From Stropharia rugosoannulata (Eukaryota > Basidiomycota > Agaricomycetes > Agaricales > Strophariaceae): a stretch of DNA of 64,000 nt. The notes under the pieces were generated by a model. It did not search any database and had not been told where the DNA came from. It worked only from the letters and a program-made list of their open reading frames with translations. Made by a program: the position numbers and the translations under genes. Of the stretch, positions 10,764 to 22,232 are shown in pieces (the stretch's first letter is position 1; each line of letters opens with the position of its first letter). The DNA lies in contig JANCIK010000006.1 in NCBI GenBank assembly GCA_028532985.1, forward strand, positions 3,472,001 to 3,536,000, given 5' to 3'.

Positions 10764-11203
10764 ATGAAGCTCTTCAACATCGCTTTAGGCATTTTCGCAT
10801 TTACTGCACAAACAATCGCTACGCCTACTCCACAGACGACAACCGTCGTGTACCACTGTAAGTTCTATAAACCTCAGTTGATTATCTTTTTCGGCACTCA
10901 CTATCATGATATCTAGGTGGAGGTACAGCTGTGAGTTCTCTTTTTGTTGCATGTAGTATTTAGGAATTTCTCAAGATTGCAACGCATTCTTCCATTCAGG
11001 GAGGCTCGTGTAAGTAGGACCGGACTATCTATCATTCATTTATCTTAAAACCTTTTAGGCCCCACTGGTTGGCGCTGCTGTGGACCATTAACAGTGGAGT
11101 TTGGTGGAACGTAAGAGCTTCGCTCCGACTTTGATCAAGCTGGAGGCTGACATATGCTTTATTTAGCTGCTATCAGGGAACGACCGGGATCTGTCCTTTG
11201 TAA
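10764..11203 (+). CDS. small secreted cysteine-rich peptide (member 7)
   Basis: Five exons: 10764-10857, 10917-10930 (14 bases), 11000-11009 (10 bases), 11059-11110 and 11167-11203, giving 68 aa. Every junction is GT-AG and the frame closes on TAA. Signal peptide (starts MKLFNIALGIFAFTAQTIAT), then TPTPQ and six cysteines, C-x7-C-x5-CC-x10-C-x7-C, with CPTGWRCCGP and GGTCYQGTTGICPL. This is the cleanest member and defines the family pattern. The segment GTTG(I/L)CPL is shared with the gene at 12300. Function unknown. Confidence 0.8.
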
Positions 11204-12299
11204 TATATTACTACCGCTCCGTAGAAATATGTGTTGTGAAATTGTTCAGTCAGTAATTGGGCACTAATACAACGCTGAGGCAGTTCAGGCTTCTGAATTG
11301 TAGTTCATGCTTCAAATTAATGCGGTAGTTCCGAGTCAATTGGGGGACCAGCGCTCGAAGATGTGACAGTTGAATGCTGAAATTCATTGTCATTACTTAT
11401 ATACTATATAGAGTACTATACATCCGATTTTTGTTTGTATCATGATGATGAGGACCTCTGTGACTTATTGTGAACATCGTTATTTGAGAGTGGGGCACCA
11501 TTTTATTTGTAAATGGATTAATGCTTCGATTCTATTTGCTTCATTTCATGTGGCTTGACATAGCTTGACATTGACTAGTAAGACGGCTTTCCGATTCCAT
11601 GCCACGTTATGTTCAGGAACACATCATTCTATTTTTAGATCACATTTGAATCTGAAATTAATGCCTCTATGGTGCCGCTCGCTGTAGATCACACTAACAG
11701 TTCCATGGACTTTGTATTCATTGCCCGGATGGATCCGAATTCCAAAATCATCATTGGCAACCTTTGTACATTGCGACGTATCACTAAATCAGTAGTACGT
11801 CCGTTGCGAAAGGAGGTGGTATGGCATCTTTCTCCGACCAGATGTGGGATGTTATTCAGACCTAAAACATTTCATTTGCAGCAGAAACTCCATGCGGCCA
11901 GCATTCTGAAGCGATGTCTAAATATGTCAGGAGTCTTTACAGAGGCATAGTCCAAATGGCTTTGACTCTGCACCACCATTATTGGGAAGGCCCGCAGCGG
12001 CCGGCACCAAATGTCATGCCTGCCGGATGCATTTGTCAGATTACCGATGGGCTAGAGTTTGTCGATTTCAACTTGGAATGGTAGAACGAACGTGATGTGG
12101 CACATATCCTTGTGCATAATCTGTGCTTTTGAAGTACATTGGCCGAAACAACAGGGATCCGGGCACCCCAAAGCCAAGATTTAAACCTTTCATTAGACCC
12201 AGTGCGGCGGCGCTAACCAGTATAAAGCCAGAAGCATTTCCGTCGTAGTCCTCCCAACTTCCCCGCCTTCAAAGCCTCAGCAAACTCCCAACGTTTAAT
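11204..12299. other. gene-free stretch
   Basis: About 1.1 kb, AT-rich, with one 93-codon open frame at 11669-11950 that resembles nothing I know and has no splice context. Treated as non-coding. A TATA box for the next gene lies at 12221. Confidence 0.45.
12221..12226 (+). promoter_or_regulatory. TATA box of peptide member 8
   Basis: TATAAA about 75 bases upstream of the ATG at 12300. Confidence 0.5.
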
Positions 12300-12743
12300 A
12301 TGAAGTTATCTATCGCAGCCGTTGTCGTCTCATTCGCCGTGGCCTTCGGTCGTGCTTCTGTCATCGACCAGACTTTCCACTGTAAGTTGAACAATATGTA
12401 CTCTATTATAGTCTTATGCCTTTTGTATTGACTTTTGGACTTGCAGGTGGAGGCCCATACGTATGTATCACCCGCTTAATTTCCACTGAGTCGTGACTGA
12501 GTACAATGCCATTGCTGCGTCGGATTTAGGACCTGAGCTGTAAGTTGTCTAATACGCAGCAGTTTCTGTAGGCAATTAATATTATAATTCTTTTCTTAGG
12601 CCCGAAAGGCTATCGGTGCTGCGGCCCTATAGTTGAAGGTGTTGGCGGAACGTGAGCCAAAAAAGTTATAAAAAATACAAGGTTAAACCATTCACCTCGC
12701 TTTCAGATGTTTCCTAGGAACCACTGGATTATGCCCTCTGTAG
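12300..12743 (+). CDS. small secreted cysteine-rich peptide (member 8)
   Basis: Five exons: 12300-12381, 12447-12460 (14 bases), 12530-12539 (10 bases), 12600-12651 and 12707-12743, giving 64 aa. The signal peptide (starts MKLSIAAVVVSFAVAFGRAS) is followed by six cysteines: CGGPYDLSCPKGYRCCGP and GGTCFLGTTGLCPL. The tail is nearly the same as that of the gene at 10764, so these two are close paralogues while their leaders have diverged. Function unknown. Confidence 0.8.
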
Positions 12744-13086
12744 TAGGACGACTTTTCAGTCGATTTAATGCGGGCGCTCCACGGGTGACACTGCTAGCAG
12801 AGCTGTTCCGAGGTACTCAGACTAAATTCAAGGGAACTTGTAATATCCGACCATAATCTATAGCGATAATACATTATTACTGTAAATTGAAGATGGTGTG
12901 TTTGAGTGCTTGTCTTGTAGTGCTCCAGAACCGCTGGGAACACTGTGACCGGTACATGCAAGGTACATGTAGTACTTATAAAGCTTCCGAGTCGTGGTGC
13001 CGTTCAACGACAACGACAACCAAATAGCAGCAAACTGGGGTGTCGTCATTGTCTGTTTCGGTCGACAACGTTTTGCATGAGGGCGT

Positions 13087-13910
13087 CCCGTATTTCGAAA
13101 TTCCGACTGTCCGACTGTCCGCCGGACGGACACTCCCAAAAGGGAATGATGACTAACGCGGGCCCTTTGTTGTGGCAGCAAGTTGTTTTCGTTGACTTTT
13201 TAACCAATTTTTAACCTTTCAACTTCTCCTCATCTATGTACTATGATTTTCATGAATAAGGGTGGACTCTTTACTTTGTTTAGATACAACTTAGGTATGC
13301 TTTCTGTGGTGAGTCTGTCAATTACTTTGATTACATAACTTTTGAGCTCACATATCCGAAGACTGAAGTTACTCAACCAGCATGTACTACCATTATAAGT
13401 CTCCGCAACTTAAAGATTTAAGTAGCAGATTTATCCACAGGCTTCTTGAAAGTTTTCTGTACATTCCGCACCTCACTCAATCTGTTATTTAATTGGCTGT
13501 AATACAAAAAAAAAATCCAAGGCTAGCTACACAAAAATAAGATTGTTATTTGTGGTACTTAAATGCAGATTAAGCTGTAGCATAAAGTTGGGGTGACATG
13601 CAATAGTTATTGTGATGATTGGTGCATGGTTGATATAGAAGTAGAAATATATGTTTTTCAATCTCTGTGTAAGGATGTTGCTATAATTTTAACATAATCG
13701 TCGCATAATCGACTGCAGAATGACACTCAGATGCTCTTTATAAGTGCAGAAAGTGATCTTGAGAGGCCAAGGCGAGGCGCTCTGTTTTAATGGAGACTAA
13801 CTTAGAAGATGCGTGAAGATGCGTGCATGTTTTTGACTGTGACATACGTCCATGTGATGTGACAGACTGTCCGGCTGGACAGTCGGACAGTCGGAATTTC
13901 GAATTCCGGG
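13087..13910. mobile_element. candidate inverted-repeat element, 824 bp, no coding capacity
   Basis: Imperfect terminal inverted repeats of about 41 bases lie at 13087-13127 and 13869-13910. Both read inward as CCCG, then TTCGAAATTCCGAC, then a doubled CGACTGTC, then GCCGGAC. The interior is AT-rich with no sustained open frame. The right arm ends 35 bases upstream of the TMEM16 start codon. No clear target-site duplication was found, so this could also be a plain inverted duplication. Confidence 0.4.
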
Positions 13911-13944
13911 ACTTTCTGTTTTGCATGATCCCCAGCTCTTCATC

Positions 13945-16461
13945 ATGACTTTACTACGACAGCCAGACGTGGACCTGGTCCTGTCGTTCCGGACGACGAA
14001 GTCTATACAGCAGACACGAGAAGATGCCCGAAAAGCAGAGCAACAGTACAAGCGCCTTATCCAAACGTTGACTTATGCTGGCTTGAAGGCGGTGGGGCGC
14101 CGGGGAGAGTCACTTGGGCACCTGCTGGTGTTCATTTCTTGTCCGGACGATCATGTAAAGGAACTGGTTGCGAGGGAACGGTGGGAGGCTTCAACTGGTT
14201 TCAATGTGTTCTATATATTGACAGAAGATGATCAAGGCGCTCAGATTTTCTTTCTGGCTTACCTGTGACCCCAGCTAAAAGTCCAATACCGCTATCGCCA
14301 GCAGATAAGCTGCGGCTGGTGCACGCCTACGTTTCATCATCTCCAGCAGATGGGGGCCTTGGTGTATCTCCTGACTCGCCGGAATGGGACCTCGTTGAAT
14401 CGATATTTCCATTGCATAACCGGGATTTCAATGACCAGTGGATACGGGCGTGGACACTTCGAAATATAGCGTCGGTACAGATTGAACGCATTCGGGAACA
14501 GTTTGGTGACTCCCTAGCCCTTTACTTTGCTTTTCTGGCCTCGTACGCCAAGTCTCTAGTCTTCCCGGCCGGTCTTGGATTGTTGGCCCGGTTCCTCCTT
14601 CCTGCATATTCGCCAGTCTACTCAAGCTTGCTTTGCTTATGGTCCATTTTCTTTGTTGAGTGGTGGCGTGTGTATGAGCGGAAATTGTCTCTCCGATTTG
14701 GCACGCGCGGATCGTACAAGGTTGAAAAACGGCGTGCGCAGTATAAGCCTGGCATGGCCTGGTGGGACAGGGAGCTCAGGGTTCTCGCAAGCATTCCCGT
14801 TATCCTTGTCTTTGCTGGTCTATTAACCGGAATCCTTACGGGAATATTCGTCTTTGAAGCGTTCGTTACCCAACTCTATCAGGGGCCGGGAAAGCATCTC
14901 ATTGTAAGTAACTGCTATTTCCGAACCCATACTATGAGCTAATGATATTCTAGACCTTCTCACCAACTCTGTTGTTCGTGATCTTTGTCCCCCGCGTGCT
15001 CGCTGTGTATCACTCGGTTGCCGTAAAGTTAACGAACTGGGAAAATCATGCTCACCAGTCAACACACACCGCCTCACTGACCTTAAAAACATTTGCTCTT
15101 AGCGCAATTGTCGCATATCTTGGTCTAGGACTCTCGGCCTTTGTTTATGTCCCATTCGGTGAAGGCGTCATGCGTTGGGTACAGGCCTGGCTGTTCGGAT
15201 CTGCTACTACCACCCAAGGGTTTGCAGGAACTATACGGGATATGCTCAACGGCACCGTGCCTACCAGTGGGAAGGCCTCCGTAGCTGATTCTAGCTCTTT
15301 AGCAGGTTCATCCGAGAAGACATCCGCTTCGGCGTTATGGGATGCTGATGTAACTGCCGCGCGGACAAAGCTGAACTCGGGGAGACTCAGGGACCAGATG
15401 TTTGCATATACTGTGACTAACCAAGTCGTTAATACTTTCATGGAGGTGGGGCTCCCCTTCATCTTACGGCGAGTGGAGACATTCCGGAAGAACAGGGCAA
15501 AGGGGCATGTCAAATCTCCTTCATCCTCTTCGTCATCCACTTCTTCTGAAAAGGGCGGGTCGGAAGTCGGCTCGAAGAAGCGCGTAGTGTTCGAAGATGA
15601 GAAGGAACGTGGAGGCATGGTCGAACGCGCATTCTTGGATAAAGTCAGAGAAGAAGCGGCATTGCCAGACTATGACCTGTTCGAGGACTACAGCGAGATG
15701 GTAGTCCAGTTCGGATATGTGGTGCTATGGTCAACTATATGGCCCCTGGCTTCGGGTAATGTAAAGATTACCTTCCCCTGAAATGACACTTACCTCTTCA
15801 CCTAGTTATGGCCTTCCTCAACAATCTTCTTGAAATTCGCTCGGACGCCTTCAAGATGACTGTTCACCATCGTCGCCCAGTCCCCACACGTACCGACACT
15901 ATTGGGCCATGGCTCGATGCACTCACCTTCCTAACATGGCTCGGTGCGCTCACCAACCCTGCTCTTGTGTACCTGTTCTCTCCCGATCTCCTCCCCAACG
16001 CTGCAGCGGCGATAGTTAACGGGACTAGCGTTTCCGCTGCCGCACTTGAATCCGTTATCGACAGTATCCCTGTTGTCGAGGCGCACCTGACCTCCGCAGC
16101 TACCGCAGCACAGTGGGGTGTGGATGGCACTTCCTCCTCCGCGACGCTCTCAGCTACCAAGGAGCTGTTGTTGAAAGCCGTATTGGTGTCGCTCATTGCC
16201 TCGCACGGGTTCATCATCGTGCGCGCCTTTGTGCGGCACATCGTGGAGAAGGTATTTTGGCGCAGCAGCGGCGAGGTAGAGGAGCGGGAGCGCACAGACC
16301 GCGATGTGAAGCTCCAGTTTTTGAAGGGGAGCGGTGTCAATATCAGCGGGGAGGTGTTACTCGAGCGGGACAGCAACGAGCAAGAGTCGGCGGACGATAT
16401 GAAGTTCTGGGAACACGATGAAGGGGTTGATGAGATTCAGCGGATCTCGAAGGAGGCATAA
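13945..16461 (+). CDS. anoctamin/TMEM16 family membrane protein, fungal Ist2-like
   Basis: Four exons (13945-14197, 14245-14903, 14954-15755, 15806-16461) give 789 aa in one frame. The N-terminal cytosolic domain contains LLVFISCPD and DFLSGLPVTP; then come LSPADKLRLVHAYVSSSPAD and REQFGDSLALYFAFLASY, typical of fungal TMEM16 proteins. Several hydrophobic segments follow (around 14540-14680, 14780-14860, 14970-15010, 15090-15160, 15700-15750, 15900-16000, 16170-16240). RSDAFKM near the last third is also family-like. Known members are phospholipid scramblases or ER-plasma membrane tethers (Ist2); which activity applies here cannot be read from sequence. The start is the first in-frame ATG, 35 bases from an inverted-repeat arm. 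Confidence 0.88.
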
Positions 16462-16897
16462 ACACCTGGATTGTGGTTTAGGGGCTAGGTCACCGACCGG
16501 TGATTATTTCTTCAGCTGAAAATGTCGATGCGCGAATGAGCCTTGCTATCATGGTTTTGTGGTTAGGGCGAGGTTCGGGTTTATTCTGCAATGGTGCAAA
16601 GGACACGGTATTACCCACAACACATTTTATCTCAGATCTCAACGGTCGGGTATGCGCTAATGTGATCCTACTTTTTTCTACTGGGACAATGCAGTGTAGA
16701 TAGATAGTGAATGTTTGAGTCAACACTTTTTTCCTTTACCTACAAGTGCAAGTATGAGTTCATCGTTGTTTATAGCCAGCGTTTCGGCGTTTTGAGTTAC
16801 CGGATTACATACCCCAGTACTTTACATTCACAATCTCATTGCTAAGCATCTCCATAGTGGTTATCAGCTGCTCTCATCACTATCATCCACTCGAAGA
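16462..16897. other. gene-free stretch
   Basis: Between the TMEM16 stop and the HIT start. Open frames here lack splice context and are short. Nothing supported. Confidence 0.5.
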
Positions 16898-17683
16898 ATG
16901 GCCTCGGGATCTTCAGATACGTAGGTAGCAAAGAGCTCCTAAACGATCTCGTCATTAAATATGTGACACCCGCTTCCAGGTGTTTATTTTGCGCCATTGT
17001 AAAGGGTACATCGCGTATATTGAACAAAGTACTACACGACACAATTTGACTAATCCTGTGAGGTAATTAGGCTCTATTCCAAGTGTCAAGATTCTCGAGA
17101 CAGAGCGCAGGTGAATTATGATACCACTCTCGCGGTTTTATTGTTCCTTTTCTGATCTGTAGCAGTCTTTGCTTCCTAGACATTAATCCGGTGTCTGAAG
17201 GGCATACACTGGTCATTCCTAAATGTCAGCGCAGCCGTATCCAGTCTAATAGCCACCTAACCATGCTTTTACTTTTGAAAGACCACGCAGAAACTCTTGT
17301 CGATCTCCCCGATGAGTACCTAAGCGATATCGGCCCATTGTTGAAAAAGGTAGCAGTGGCGGCGGGAGCTAAGGATTTCAATGTCTTACAGGTAGGTACT
17401 CGGACGGAGAGAATACCCGGTATATTGACAGTAGTGCCTTAGAATAATGGCAAAGCAGCCTTTCAGGTAAGCTCATCAGACAATCGCGAGGGCCCGAGGA
17501 TGGCCTGACAATCATACGCACGAACAACAGCATGTAGGGCACGTCCACTTCCACGTCGTCCCGAAGACCAGCGCCACAGAAGGCCTCGTCCTGGCCATAG
17601 ACGAAAACTGGCCGGCCAGAAACATCGGAAAAGAGAAATTGGAAGAGGTGGCTGAGAAGATGAAGGCGCGGATACCACACTAG
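16898..17683 (+). CDS. HIT-family nucleotide hydrolase (Hint/HNT1-like)
   Basis: Seven small exons join without frame breaks: 16898-16920, 16980-17005, 17071-17110, 17163-17224, 17282-17391, 17443-17466 (24 bases) and 17531-17683, giving 145 aa. The protein reads as a standard histidine-triad hydrolase: CLFCAIVKG, SIPSVKILETE, DINPVSEGHTLVIPK, NGKAAFQ and the active-site motif HVGHVHFHVVPK (H-x-H-x-H). These enzymes hydrolyse purine nucleoside phosphoramidates such as AMP-lysine. Length is normal for the family. Standard relatives have a Cys after LVIPK; here the spliced codon gives Tyr. Six introns in 438 coding bases is dense even for a basidiomycete. Confidence 0.9.
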
Positions 17684-17851
17684 GCAGGCACTAGGCTCTC
17701 ACCGCGGTGTCCGACGCGAAGAAAGAAGCTTATTTGCTAGTACTACTGAGTAAATGGGCTGATGAGTGTAGTGGGGTATCACACTGAGGATGTCCACTCT
17801 GTTTGACATCAGACAAAAGCGTGTTGGATGGCTGGCAATTTGGATTAAAGA

Positions 17852-19962
17852 TCATAGCGTGTATACAAAGTCTGGATGCCTGTCCCCCAGCTCCATCCAC
17901 GCCTTGATGCCCCCATCGGGCGCCTTCTCGCCGGAATACTTCTCCAGCATTTTTTCTCGGTTCCCGGGACGCTGCTTTTCCCTGTTCTTACGTGAAAGGT
18001 AATAGGTCGTTAACATTGACCCAACTACCACGATGCACGAGCTGGCGATATCACTACATCAGTATGCTACCTATGCGACCCGATCTGGCACAGACTCACA
18101 AGACGAGATTCATAATTGTGGTCTTCCTGAATTTCGGGCCTTCTTTCGTAGGGAACCGCCATGTGCTCAAGATCCCGCCCTAAAGATGGTAGATGTAAAC
18201 TTCGTTCTTGGATTGATAGAAGGCCTTACTGAATTGGTGGCAATGAATCCCAAAGCTACGCTGGTTGCTCGGCGGTAATACGGTTCAGAGTTGTTGGCCA
18301 TCCAGGCACTTAACACGGGCGCTGTGGCATATACCCCAGGAACCATGAGATATAATGCACCGTAGGAGACGAACTTGTCCCCTGCCCCTGTGTCGATACG
18401 TCAATGGATTGAAGCGAGCATGAAAGGCATATACTTACCTAGATAGATAGCGTATCCGATTACAGAAATAGTCGCTATTACTGCATTCACAAGGCCTCGC
18501 GATTGGAAGCGATCGGACCAAAGGGCGGAGAACAGAGTAACTATGTATTTTGATCATTTGATTAGTGCGAAATGCTAAAGGCTAGACTGCGCACCGAAAA
18601 AGCCTGCAGCGAAGGGTCCTACGCTGAGGAGCTGGGTTTTATCGGAGTCAAACCCCAGCTGATTTACGATTGAGGGGAGGAACAGCGCGAGGCCGTACAA
18701 GTTCGTTCCGATCAGGAAAAACATGACAAATACTGCAAGTACATGCGGAGAACGCAGAGAGTGCAGGATTTCGCCCAAGCTAAACTTATCCTCAGGCCGA
18801 ATGGACGGACGATCGCGTTCGAGTCGCGCCATAATTAGCCTGTGAAGGATTAAATCTTAAGGTTTACCTAGCCGTATAAGCTACGCACTTACTCCTTTTG
18901 TTCTGCAGTGAGAAATTTGGAGTCTCGTGGGGTTGAGGGAACGAGGAAAAACCCAAGGAGCCCCATGATTATTGTAAAAAGTCCCTCCTGAGTATAAGAG
19001 TTGAAAAGGCAGTTTCACAAATCATTATTATGTACGCACCAGAATGAAAATCCACGCCCATCCTGGCCTACCTCCTACACCGTGCATATTCTCAATTGCT
19101 GCGGCCAGCAGACCCGAAAATGCTCCGGACAGCTGCAGTCAAGTGATCAGCCACATGCATGTGAGAAATGAAATGGAAATGGCTTGCCGATGCAGATGAA
19201 AAGAACAAAGCTATTCTAAATCCAATAAACCGACATTAGTGAGGCTGGATGATGCGATGCCTGCTGCATTCACCTAAGCGACAGCTCTTTTCTGGTGTAG
19301 AATCCAGACAAATATAGCACAATTCCCGGGAACATCGGTCCCTCCACGAGCCCGAGAAATGCTCGTACAGTCGCCAGGCCGGCATAGGAAGTGACCAGGC
19401 CTAAGTACAGGGAAGGCTTTAGGTCGTCTGTTCGAGGTCGTGACTGTAGAAACAATTTACCTTGCAGAGTAACCATTATTCCCCAGATCGTAAGCAACGT
19501 CGGCATCGCCAACCTTGGTCCGACCTTCCTTAGTAAGAGGTTTGCGGGAAGTTCTGCGACTATGTATGGCCTACATCGCGTCAGGTACGTTGCACAGTCA
19601 AGAGTAAGCAACGACGTACACGTAGAGCACAGTCACGCAGATCTGATACTGTGTATCCGTCAGATGAAGGTCCTTTTGCAAGCCAGCAACGCGTGCATTT
19701 CCTATGGTACGCGCAGGCTGATCAGTCACATAGAGAACTACAGGCCACATCACTTACCAATGTTTGAGCGGTCCTAAGGGAAGTGAGTGTAGGTCACAAT
19801 CTATGAATTAGAGCTTACAAGAAACGAGAGCAGGTAAAACATGGCCATCACAGGAAGTACAGTGTAATCCAGCTTGCGGACCGCTCGTCTCTCTTCCTCT
19901 GTGTCCGGGTACTTCGTTATTCGTTCATCTGAGGGAACATCTTGCACTCTGACACTCGACAT
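17852..19962 (-). CDS. major facilitator superfamily transporter (anion:cation symporter, allantoate/nicotinate permease type)
   Basis: Multi-exon minus-strand gene. The start MSSVRVQDVP at 19962 is followed by an acidic, charged N-terminus, then TVLPVMAMFYLLSFL, DRSNIGNARVAGLQKDL (across a 16-base exon), LTDTQYQICVTVLY, VPYIVAELPANLLLRKVGP and GLVEGPMFPGIVLYLSGFY. The C-terminal half has LFLPSIVNQLGF, SYGALYLMVPGVY, MANNSEPYYRRATSVALGF and STWRFPTKEGPKF, ending ELGDRHPDFVYTL. These signatures match the Dal5/Tna1 (ACS) subfamily, whose members import organic anions such as allantoate or nicotinate at the plasma membrane; the substrate here is not known. All exons seen are in frame. Conserved order and both termini suggest about 12 membrane segments. 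Confidence 0.9.
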
Positions 19963-21344
19963 GTCACTCCAGGCGTTGCGTGAGGTGAGAGACGTGTATG
20001 ATGCGTTGAATGTGGAGTAACGGGGCAGCCAGCAGCTGAATAGCCGTCTTATAAATGGGTGCGGTAAAGTGTGGGGAATCAAGGGGATCAAAGAGATATA
20101 TATTATGGCAAGCGAGACCATAAATAGCATAGGCTCCTGAGGAAATGAGGCCTTGAGGATTCAATGGATCCAATTGATAGAAGACGGATTTTGGACCATT
20201 TGGTAAAAGAAGTCTTGATTTAAGGTGGAACCGATTCCCGACTAGAAAATTGCTTTAGCTGACCTTTCAGGCAGAAGATCTGCTTCGATAGTCTATAGTT
20301 GCAGTACTGAGCGCGTTCTAAATTCTTCCGATAAGGAGCCATGATGACTTCAGAGCTGGTAACAAAAACGAGGCCAACTAACTTGTCAGTGGCGTCTACG
20401 AATTTTGGCGGAATCAAATCTTTGAAACTCCGATAGAATATTCCTTATGACACACCTTGAATGACACACCGTCTTAGTAGAACAACCTACAAACTCTGAC
20501 TCTAATCACTTTCTGAGGTTATCCTAAGGTATGTCTATTAGTCTGAGTGGCAGATTTCTGACTGACCATTCTTGTTAATTGTCAGTCATCAACTATAGTC
20601 TATGCCTGGAAGCAACCATCATACATGAGCTCTCAAAATCTGTACACGCGGATTTGACTCTCCACGTTGCAAAACCATAGGAACCAGAAGACTTCGATAT
20701 CGTCGCATGCATCACCTCGCTCTCGTCCTTCGGCATCTCACTATCTTGATTCTCTATAGTCGTGATGCAATCACACAAGTATGTAATAATGTTTGTGGAA
20801 GTCTACGTACGTACCATTCGCCATACTTTCGGACTTCATATGACTTTGCTCAATAGGTTGCACTCTCCTACATAAACTGAAAATACTTTCACGTATATAT
20901 ACAGTTTATGAGATTAACAAAAGAAATTTCGAGGCACACCATTCTTGATTTACTTGAGCAGCCGGCGAGCGACTCTATTGCAGTTGAAATTCAAAACACA
21001 AAATTACTCGATACTACACCACATATTAGCATTTAACGATATATCGTGTTAACTAAACATATCGCTGCATGGAAGAAGTAATCACAACATCCAACCCTAC
21101 ACTCGAAGCACTGCAATGGCTTGTGTTTAGTAGGTTAAGTTTCGAAGTGAAAGGTTTACTCACTATGAATTAATTGGGCAACTTCAAGGAGCTGTACAAA
21201 GATAAAGAGAAGATAAAGAGATGTCAGTCTGGCTGTAGAAATCTCCGTGCTCCTAGGTACTAACAGCCGATAGCTTGACAGCATTTAATGCGCCAGGGTG
21301 ACCCTACAATTTCTGAATTCATGCAGAGGTAGAGGACGGAGGGT
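19963..21344. other. gene-poor stretch with one weak two-exon candidate
   Basis: No strong gene. On the minus strand an ATG at 20839 could splice from 20815 into an open frame ending at 20593, making about 60 aa without signal peptide, known domain or C-terminal CaaX. I do not consider it established. Confidence 0.4.
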
Positions 21345-21891
21345 TCAAAACCGGTACTGTGACAGTCGTCGGACTGATATTAAGATGTTAGGAGTTGGAA
21401 GGCAATTATAGCAACGGTGGATAATATCATACAGAATGCACGCAATGCCAGCTTCAATGCATCTAGATCAGATATGGTGAGTTGTAGAAATTACACGCAA
21501 CCAGGTGAATCATTATACTCACACAGAGTTGCAACATTGCATTCCGACAGGGCCTAATCGAATGTCAATGTTGAAAAAGATGTACATTGTACAAGTTGAA
21601 ACGGTAGTACTCACAGCCTAAGAAACCGATCTTTACACATTCAATGCTGAGTTAGAACCTGGAAGCTTATTGAAAAAGAGCAAATCTCATCGCTCACCGC
21701 AGGGGCTAAATGGTATGGTTAGTTTAAAATGTGAGTTAGGACGTAATAAGGGAAGACTTACGCTTGAGTTCGCCGCAGTGTAAGTCACGAGCCTGTGTAT
21801 TCACTGCTGTGGCCCCAGCAGTAGAGGCGGCTTGGAGTGAAATCAGTCCAACTTGAAGGAAGACAGCGAAAAAAGATCCAGTAAATTGCAT
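21345..21891 (-). CDS. small secreted cysteine-rich peptide (member 9), extended C-terminus
   Basis: Five exons: 21762-21891, 21698-21705 (8 bases), 21615-21630 (16 bases), 21523-21553 and 21345-21462, giving 100 aa. Signal peptide starts MQFTGSFFAVFLQVGLISLQ. The core has LHCGEL, GCPVGMQCCNSVC and IEAGIAC, that is C..C-x5-CC-x3-C-x6-C, with the family phases 1,0,1,2. Unlike the others it does not stop after the sixth Cys: about 32 more residues follow, including HRCYNC. The position of exon 3 is the least secure part; the chosen one is the only one tried that keeps both phases and avoids a stop. Confidence 0.6.
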
Positions 21892-22232
21892 ATTTGTTTG
21901 AAGAGACTTGGTAGGTACTACATTGGCGAGATAGAGCACATCTCTATTTAACAGGAAGACTCTGATAGTGCATCTCAGGTCCCGACTTCAGCGGGCCGGG
22001 ATAGATCTCCAAATTTATCCATCCAACTTCTATATTTGGACGTACTAGTCTTTGGCGCTCCGAATATTCACTGCGGGGCTACATAATAAAGCCTTTTGTA
22101 TTTCCCATCTTCCATTTATCGCGGCCGTAAACTGAGATTCAAATCGTGCAATGAATTGTTCTCTTTCGGGATATGTAACTACAAGCGGCTGAAGCTCCAA
22201 CGTTTCAGCCCATTTAACCGTAAGTATCAGAA
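21892..22232. other. gene-free stretch
   Basis: Promoter side of peptide member 9. A TTTAAAT-like box lies near 21945 on the minus strand. Nothing else seen. Confidence 0.4.

Noticed and set aside
267..12743. Hydrophobin identity for the cysteine-rich family
   Set aside because: Hydrophobins have eight cysteines with two CC pairs and much longer loops; these have six cysteines and one CC pair.
12858..13214. Overlapping frames on both strands after peptide member 8
   Set aside because: Partly inside the inverted-repeat arm; no start context, no recognisable product.
20593..20839. Mating pheromone precursor
   Set aside because: Size would fit, but there is no CaaX motif at the C-terminus and the two-exon model is weak.
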